Source: Robiginitomaculum sp. (GTDB taxonomy: Bacteria; Pseudomonadota; Alphaproteobacteria; Caulobacterales; Maricaulaceae). From it: DNA of 11,210 nucleotides. A model generated the notes under the pieces. That model was not told where the DNA came from, made no database searches, and saw only the letters and a program-made list of their open reading frames with translations. Shown here in pieces: positions 7,261-11,210 of the stretch. A program made the translations under genes and the position numbers. The DNA is taken from positions 1 to 11,210 of the forward strand of contig JALSYJ010000198.1 in NCBI GenBank assembly GCA_027071965.1. Direction: 5' to 3'. Within the stretch, counting starts at the first letter, position 1. The number at the start of each line of letters is the position of its first letter.

Positions 7261-7689
7261 ATGAAATTTTTTATCCCGGCACTTGCAGGCATTTTCTTAT
7301 TTGCTGGTACGCCAGCTATGGCCAACCCTACTGATGTATATGGTCTGTGGCTGACAGAATCGAAAACCGGTCATGTGGATATTAAGGATTGTGGAGATGG
7401 CACACCATGCGGAACTCTGGTCTGGATTGATGCTCCTGATCCCGATGCCGAGCTTGATGAATTTAATCCTGATCCGTCCTTGCGCTCAAGAACCATGGTA
7501 GGCATTAAATTAGTCTGGGGGTTTAAGCCTTCTGCAAAGGGCTGGAAAAAGGGTAATATTTATGATCCGCAAGACGGTAAAACCTATCGTTCGCACATAA
7601 TGCTTACTGATTCTGGTGACTTGCAGGTCAAGGGCTGTGTTGGGCCTTTGTGCAAAGCGCAGATATGGACTAAAGTAGAGGCTGACTAG
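7261..7689 (+). CDS. Exported DUF2147-family protein
   Basis: A 142-residue protein with a clear Sec signal peptide: charged MKFF start, hydrophobic stretch to about residue 17, and a likely cleavage after TPAMA (residue 21). The mature part fits DUF2147: VYGLWLTE near the start, a central RTMVGIKLVWGFKP (77-90), then GWKKGNIYDPQDGKTY (94-109) and LQVKGCVGPLCKAQIW (121-136). It is small and probably a beta-rich periplasmic domain. The mature domain has four cysteines in two close pairs (C44/C50, C126/C131), which could form disulfides. The biochemical function of the family is unknown to me. AGGAAAG lies about 7 bp before the ATG. It sits between trpA and accD, which are usually adjacent in this gene order, with no visible metabolic link to either. 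Confidence 0.88.
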   Translation: MKFFIPALAGIFLFAGTPAMANPTDVYGLWLTESKTGHVDIKDCGDGTPCGTLVWIDAPDPDAELDEFNPDPSLRSRTMVGIKLVWGFKPSAKGWKKGNIYDPQDGKTYRSHIMLTDSGDLQVKGCVGPLCKAQIWTKVEAD

Positions 7690-7735
7690 ATCAGCTTTGA
7701 CCCTAAAGACCGCCAACAGGAATGCGTAACAGCTT

Positions 7736-8590
7736 ATGAACTGGCTTGATAAATTAACCCCTCCGGGGATGAAAAAGATATTCTCCAAGCGTGATACACC
7801 AGAGAATTTATGGATAAAATGTCCAATGTCAGGTGAGATGGTATTTCACACTGATCTGGAAGCTGGCCTGCATGTAACCCCGGCTGGCCATCATATGCGT
7901 ATTGGGCCGGAATTGCGTTTTCGTTATACTTTTGATGATGAAAACTGGCAGATTGTGGAATTGCCCCCGGTTCCGGCGGATCCACTTAAATTTCGTGACC
8001 ACAAGCGTTACACAGACCGGTTAAAGGCGGCCAGGGCCAAAACCGGCAATGCCGATGCAGTTTCCGTGGCTATTGGCAAGATTGATGGCATTGAAACGGT
8101 CGTCTTTGTCCAAAACTTCCACTTCATGGGCGGATCATTGGGAATGGCTGCCGGGGAAGGCTTTATCAGAGCTGCCGAAGAAGCTGTACGCCGGAAATTG
8201 CCAATGGTTGCCTTTACCGCAGCTGGCGGCGCCAGAATGCAAGAGGGCGCCTTGTCTTTAATGCAAATGCCCCGCACCACATTGGCCTTGCAGGATCTAA
8301 AAAATGCCGGACTGCCTTATTTGGTGGTATTGGCTGATCCCACCACCGGTGGAGTAACCGCCTCTTATGCCATGCTTGGTGATGTGCATCTGGCCGAGCC
8401 TCGCGCCCTTATATGTTTTGCCGGGCCAAGGGTGATAGAACAAACCATTCGTGAAAAACTCCCCACAGGCTTCCAGCGTGCGGAATATCTGCTGGAGCAT
8501 GGGATGATCGACGCGGTAGTAGAACGAAAAGACCTGCCGGCAACCATTGGCCGCTATTTGCGGGTATTATTGCGAAAAAGCGCTGCATGA
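7736..8590 (+). CDS. accD: Acetyl-CoA carboxylase carboxyltransferase, beta subunit
   Basis: This 284-residue subunit pairs with AccA to transfer the carboxyl group from biotin to acetyl-CoA, giving malonyl-CoA for fatty acid synthesis. Crotonase-fold motifs are FMGGSLGMAAGEGF (130-143), AAGGARMQEGALSLMQM (162-178), DPTTGGVTASYAMLGD (201-216) and FAGPRVIEQTIREKLP (228-243). The N-terminal zinc ribbon seen in E. coli (CxxC...CxxC) is degenerate: only C29 remains, with S32, T48 and G51 at the other positions. From memory, this loss is common in alphaproteobacterial AccD. C227 replaces the glycine of the usual LIGFAGPRV. The nearest Shine-Dalgarno-like AGGAA (7718-7722) is 13 bp from the ATG, rather far. 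The stop overlaps the folC start (ATGA). Confidence 0.97.
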   Translation: MNWLDKLTPPGMKKIFSKRDTPENLWIKCPMSGEMVFHTDLEAGLHVTPAGHHMRIGPELRFRYTFDDENWQIVELPPVPADPLKFRDHKRYTDRLKAARAKTGNADAVSVAIGKIDGIETVVFVQNFHFMGGSLGMAAGEGFIRAAEEAVRRKLPMVAFTAAGGARMQEGALSLMQMPRTTLALQDLKNAGLPYLVVLADPTTGGVTASYAMLGDVHLAEPRALICFAGPRVIEQTIREKLPTGFQRAEYLLEHGMIDAVVERKDLPATIGRYLRVLLRKSAA

Positions 8591-9867
8591 ATGCCAAATT
8601 GCGCATTGATGGCGCACTGAACCGCTTTGCCAGCCTGCATGACAAAGACATTGAACTTGGCCTTGGCAGGTTGTTGAAATTGCTTGCCAAGCTTGGTAAT
8701 CCGCATTTGAACTTGCCGCCTGTAGTGCATGTTGCCGGAACCAATGGCAAGGGTTCAACCATTTCCATGCTGCGCGCCATGGCCAAAGCACAAGGCTTGC
8801 GCGCTCATGTGCATACCAGTCCGCACCTTATTGAACTGAACGAGCGCTTCGTAATTGCAGGCAAGCAAATTAACGACATAGAGCTGGCCGATTTATTGGA
8901 ACAGGTGGAAACAGCAAATGCCGGGGCACCTGCCACCGTGTTTGAACTGTTAAGCGCCGCCATGTTTCTGATTTTCTCAATGGTTCCTGCCGATATTGCC
9001 ATTATTGAGGTCGGGCTTGGCGGTGAATTGGATGCAACCAATGTTATTAAAAGCCCGGCCCTGTCACTAATAACTGCAATCAGCCTTGAGCATACTGAAT
9101 GGCTTGGCTGTAATATTGCCGATATTGCTGCTGCCAAAGCCGGAATTATCAAGAAAAACTGTCCGGTTATCAGTGCAGAACAAGATGAAACAGCCCGGCA
9201 GGTTATCTTAGATATCGCATATAAAAAGCAGGCACCGCTGCAGTTATTGTCCGAGGAAATACAGTGTCGCGAAGAAGATGGGCGATTAGTATGGCATGAT
9301 GACAGGCAATTACTTGACCTGCCCCTGCCTAAATTAACCGGCAAATGGCAAATACAAAATGCCGCCCTTGCAATTGCTGCTGCCTGTCATTTAGGCTGGA
9401 GTCGTCAAGCCATTGCAAGCGGACTTAAACAGGCAAAATGGCCTGGAAGAATGCAACGCATCACCCCGAAACACCCTTTTCAACCCACAATGGAGGTTTG
9501 GCTGGATGGCGCACACAATCCAGCCGCAGCTCAAGCTCTGGCAAAATTTATTGCCGAGCGTGATAAAAACTGCCCTCTGCCGCTGCATATAATTCTTTGC
9601 CAGCAAACCAGCAAGGACATAAGCGGGTTCTTAAAAGCCTTCTTACCCCTTAGCCCCTCATTGCATGTAGTTACAAGCAGGAGCGCTCCAGCACCTGCTT
9701 CACCGGAAATACTGGCCACAGAGTGCCGTAAACTGGGGCTTACAACCCACGCTCATAACAATTGGCATGAAGCACTGGAAGAGCTTCCACGCCAGCCTTT
9801 AAGGCTGCTGATAACCGGGTCATTGTTTCTGATCGGTGATGTATTGGCAGCAGAGAATAATGCCTGA
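8587..9867 (+). CDS. folC: Folylpolyglutamate synthase / dihydrofolate synthase
   Basis: This 426-residue Mur-ligase-family enzyme adds glutamate to dihydropteroate and then to folates, using ATP. Features are the LGLGRLLKLLAKLGNPH lead-in, the P-loop HVAGTNGKGST (48-58), HTSPHLIELNERF (76-88), EVGLGGELDATNVI (141-154), SLEHTEWLG, AAAKAGI with the family's carbamylated lysine at K184, DGAHNPAAA (307-315) and the C-terminal LLITGSLFLIGDVL. Length matches the FolC family. Whether both activities are present cannot be told from sequence alone, but bacterial FolC proteins are often bifunctional. The start overlaps the accD stop (ATGA), an arrangement expected for translational coupling. The 3' end converges on trxA with 10 bp between stop codons and no visible terminator. 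Confidence 0.97.
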   Translation: MNAKLRIDGALNRFASLHDKDIELGLGRLLKLLAKLGNPHLNLPPVVHVAGTNGKGSTISMLRAMAKAQGLRAHVHTSPHLIELNERFVIAGKQINDIELADLLEQVETANAGAPATVFELLSAAMFLIFSMVPADIAIIEVGLGGELDATNVIKSPALSLITAISLEHTEWLGCNIADIAAAKAGIIKKNCPVISAEQDETARQVILDIAYKKQAPLQLLSEEIQCREEDGRLVWHDDRQLLDLPLPKLTGKWQIQNAALAIAAACHLGWSRQAIASGLKQAKWPGRMQRITPKHPFQPTMEVWLDGAHNPAAAQALAKFIAERDKNCPLPLHIILCQQTSKDISGFLKAFLPLSPSLHVVTSRSAPAPASPEILATECRKLGLTTHAHNNWHEALEELPRQPLRLLITGSLFLIGDVLAAENNA

Positions 9868-9877
9868 GGAAAGCCTG

Positions 9878-10207
9878 TTATGATGCAGAAACTGCCGAGT
9901 TCAACCAATCGGCAATTTTACTCTTGGGCATGGCGCCGACCTTGGTTGCAGCCACCTGTCCATCACTAAACAGCATCAGGGTTGGAACGCCCCGTACGCC
10001 GTATTTGCTTGGAATACCGGGGTTTTCATCAATATTTACCTTGGCAATGGTCACAGTTCCAGCCATTTCGCTGGATAGTTCTTCCAAAGCCGGGCCAATT
10101 TGCTTACAAGGACCACACCATTCAGCCCAAAAATCAACCAGAACCGGCCCGCTAGCATTTAAGACAGTGGTTTCAAAGTCTGCGTCACTTACAGCAATTG
10201 TCGGCAT
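9878..10207 (-). CDS. trxA: Thioredoxin
   Basis: A 109-residue cytoplasmic thioredoxin that reduces protein disulfides using electrons from thioredoxin reductase. The protein shows VLVDFWAEWCGPCK (22-35) with redox cysteines C31 and C34, the buried aspartate D25, and the cis-proline loop GVPT (P75) followed by LMLFSDGQ. Length is that of classical Trx1, with no signal peptide or extra domain. A strong Shine-Dalgarno, AAGGAG, lies about 6 bp before the ATG (complement of CTCCTT at 10214-10219). It follows accA on the same strand after a 146-bp gap and is convergent with folC. Confidence 0.98.
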   Translation of the reverse strand: MPTIAVSDADFETTVLNASGPVLVDFWAEWCGPCKQIGPALEELSSEMAGTVTIAKVNIDENPGIPSKYGVRGVPTLMLFSDGQVAATKVGAMPKSKIADWLNSAVSAS

Positions 10208-10353
10208 GGATATCTCCTTGATGATTTGAAGCTCATATACATATATTCAGCTTCCCTGATCGCTAGCTAATGTCGAAGCCTGTAAAGGTCAAGGTTTAGA
10301 CCCTAAAACAGCAGCAAATTACTGTTATAAGCCTTAAAATCGTGACCCTAAGA
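10208..10353 (-). promoter_or_regulatory. accA-trxA intergenic region, probable trxA promoter
   Basis: This 146-bp gap lies between the accA stop and the trxA Shine-Dalgarno. Read on the minus strand it contains TTGACC (10292-10287), 17 bp, then TAGCTA (10269-10264): a good -35 but poor -10. A second candidate is a near-consensus TATAAC (10329-10324) with a poor -35. I see no hairpin plus T tract that would end accA, so accA read-through into trxA is also possible. The promoter position is inference. Confidence 0.3.
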
Positions 10354-11210
10354 CTAAACAGCCGTACGGCCGATAGCATAAAACCTGGCTTTTCGGCGGG
10401 ACAGGATTTCTGACTTTCCCAATCCGGTAAATTTATCCAGGGCCCGCTCGATGGCATCAGCAGATTTTTGCAAGGTTTGCACAGAATCCCGGTGCGCACC
10501 GCCAACTGGCTCATCAATGATTTCATCAATAATCCCAAAGGCTTTTAAATCTTCTGCCGTGATTTTCATGGCAATTGCGGCATCTTTGGTTTTATTTGAA
10601 TCTGTCCACAAAATAGAGGCGCAGCCCTCTGGGGAAATAACCGAATAGATCGAGTGCTCCAGCATAATTACATACGAAGATGAAGCCAGAGCCACAGCAC
10701 CGCCGGAGCCGCCCTCTCCGGTAATAATGGTAATGAGTGGAACCCCCAGCGTCAGACACCGTTCGGTTGATCTGGCAATGGCTTCGGCCTGCCCCCGTTC
10801 TTCGGCGCCAACCCCCGGATATGCTCCTGCTGTATCCACAAAGGTAAGAACCGGCAGTTGGAACCGGTCTGCCATTTCCATAAGGCGTATGGCTTTGCGA
10901 TAGCCTTCCGGCCTGGCCATACCAAAATTATGATGCAGGCGGCTTTTGGTATCATGACCCTTTTCATGGCCAAGCACCATCACCGGACGGCCACGAAAGA
11001 AGCCAACACCGCCGATAATTGCCTGATCATCACCAAAACAACGATCCCCACGCAATTCAGCAAATTCTGTGATCATGGCTTTACGAAAATCACGAAAATG
11101 TGGCCGATTTGGGTGACGGGCCACCTGGGTTTTGCGCCACGGGCCCAAATTAGCATAGGTATCAGCAAGCATTTTGGCTGATTTAGCACGCAAGGTGGTA
11201 ATCTCTGCCG
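10354..11210 (-). CDS. accA: Acetyl-CoA carboxylase carboxyltransferase, alpha subunit (5' end outside window)
   Basis: The visible 284 codons are the bulk of AccA, partner of AccD in malonyl-CoA formation. Recognisable segments are SAKMLADTYANLGPW, TQVARHPNRPHF, ELRGDRCFGDDQAIIGG, MVLGHEKGHDTK, FVDTAGAYPGVGAEERGQ, ITGEGGSGGAVALA and YSVISPEGCASILW. The last three regions build the carboxybiotin-side active site. Full-length AccA is about 315-320 residues. The frame stays open to the window edge at 11210, reading AEITTL before RAKSAKML, so about 30 N-terminal residues including the start lie beyond it. A TTG at 11193 is therefore not the real start. The gene ends with RTAV just before trxA on the same strand. 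Confidence 0.97.
   Translation of the reverse strand, partial: AEITTLRAKSAKMLADTYANLGPWRKTQVARHPNRPHFRDFRKAMITEFAELRGDRCFGDDQAIIGGVGFFRGRPVMVLGHEKGHDTKSRLHHNFGMARPEGYRKAIRLMEMADRFQLPVLTFVDTAGAYPGVGAEERGQAEAIARSTERCLTLGVPLITIITGEGGSGGAVALASSSYVIMLEHSIYSVISPEGCASILWTDSNKTKDAAIAMKITAEDLKAFGIIDEIIDEPVGGAHRDSVQTLQKSADAIERALDKFTGLGKSEILSRRKARFYAIGRTAV

Noticed and set aside
10361..10370. Palindrome GCCGTACGGC at the 3' end of accA
   Set aside because: It lies within the last codons of accA, has no spacer for an RNA loop and no T tract, so it is not a terminator; ten bases of symmetry in coding sequence can be chance.
1..11210. tRNA, rRNA, CRISPR, insertion sequence or phage signatures
   Set aside because: No cloverleaf-like or rRNA sequence, no regular short repeats and no transposase or integrase motifs were seen on either strand; the region reads as ordinary core chromosome.

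Overview
The window is a compact stretch of chromosomal housekeeping genes, almost certainly from an alphaproteobacterium. Three things support this: the gene order (aroA, cmk, rpsA, ihfB, trpF, trpB, trpA, accD, folC); the CP4-like form of the EPSP synthase; and an AccD that has lost three of the four zinc-ribbon cysteines. From memory, the AccD N-terminus (...HVTPAGHHMRIGPE...) and the TrpA active-site segment (...SDPVAEGPTIQ...) look most like Caulobacterales/Maricaulales-type proteins. Base composition looks moderate (near half GC by eye), lower than in cultured Caulobacter. Order-level placement is an inference; class-level placement is fairly secure.

Left part (1-3984): aroA and cmk are joined in a single open frame encoding one 666-residue protein. 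A 151-bp leader then precedes rpsA (ribosomal protein S1, six S1 repeats), which ends at a strong intrinsic terminator. Middle (3985-4526): ihfB (IHF beta subunit) has its own upstream region containing an 18-bp near-perfect dyad. A second terminator-like hairpin follows, whose T tract ends one base before the trpF Shine-Dalgarno. Centre-right (4527-9867): trpF-trpB-trpA are joined by 4-bp ATGA overlaps and encode the last steps of tryptophan synthesis. They are followed by a small exported DUF2147 protein, then accD and folC, which also share an ATGA overlap. Right end (9878-11210, minus strand): accA, cut by the window edge, and trxA point towards folC and meet it tail to tail with a 10-bp gap.

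The genes serve core metabolism: chorismate supply (AroA) and its use in tryptophan synthesis (TrpF, TrpB, TrpA), CMP/dCMP phosphorylation (Cmk), malonyl-CoA synthesis (AccA and AccD form the carboxyltransferase), folate polyglutamylation (FolC), translation initiation (S1), nucleoid architecture (IHF) and thiol reduction (thioredoxin).

I found no mobile element, CRISPR array, tRNA or rRNA, and no gene-free stretch longer than about 180 bp. I do not see a new multi-gene system. The best leads are the AroA-Cmk fusion, the hairpin abutting the trpF ribosome-binding site, the dyad upstream of ihfB, the Asp-to-Glu change at a TrpA catalytic position, and the DUF2147 gene lying between trpA and accD.
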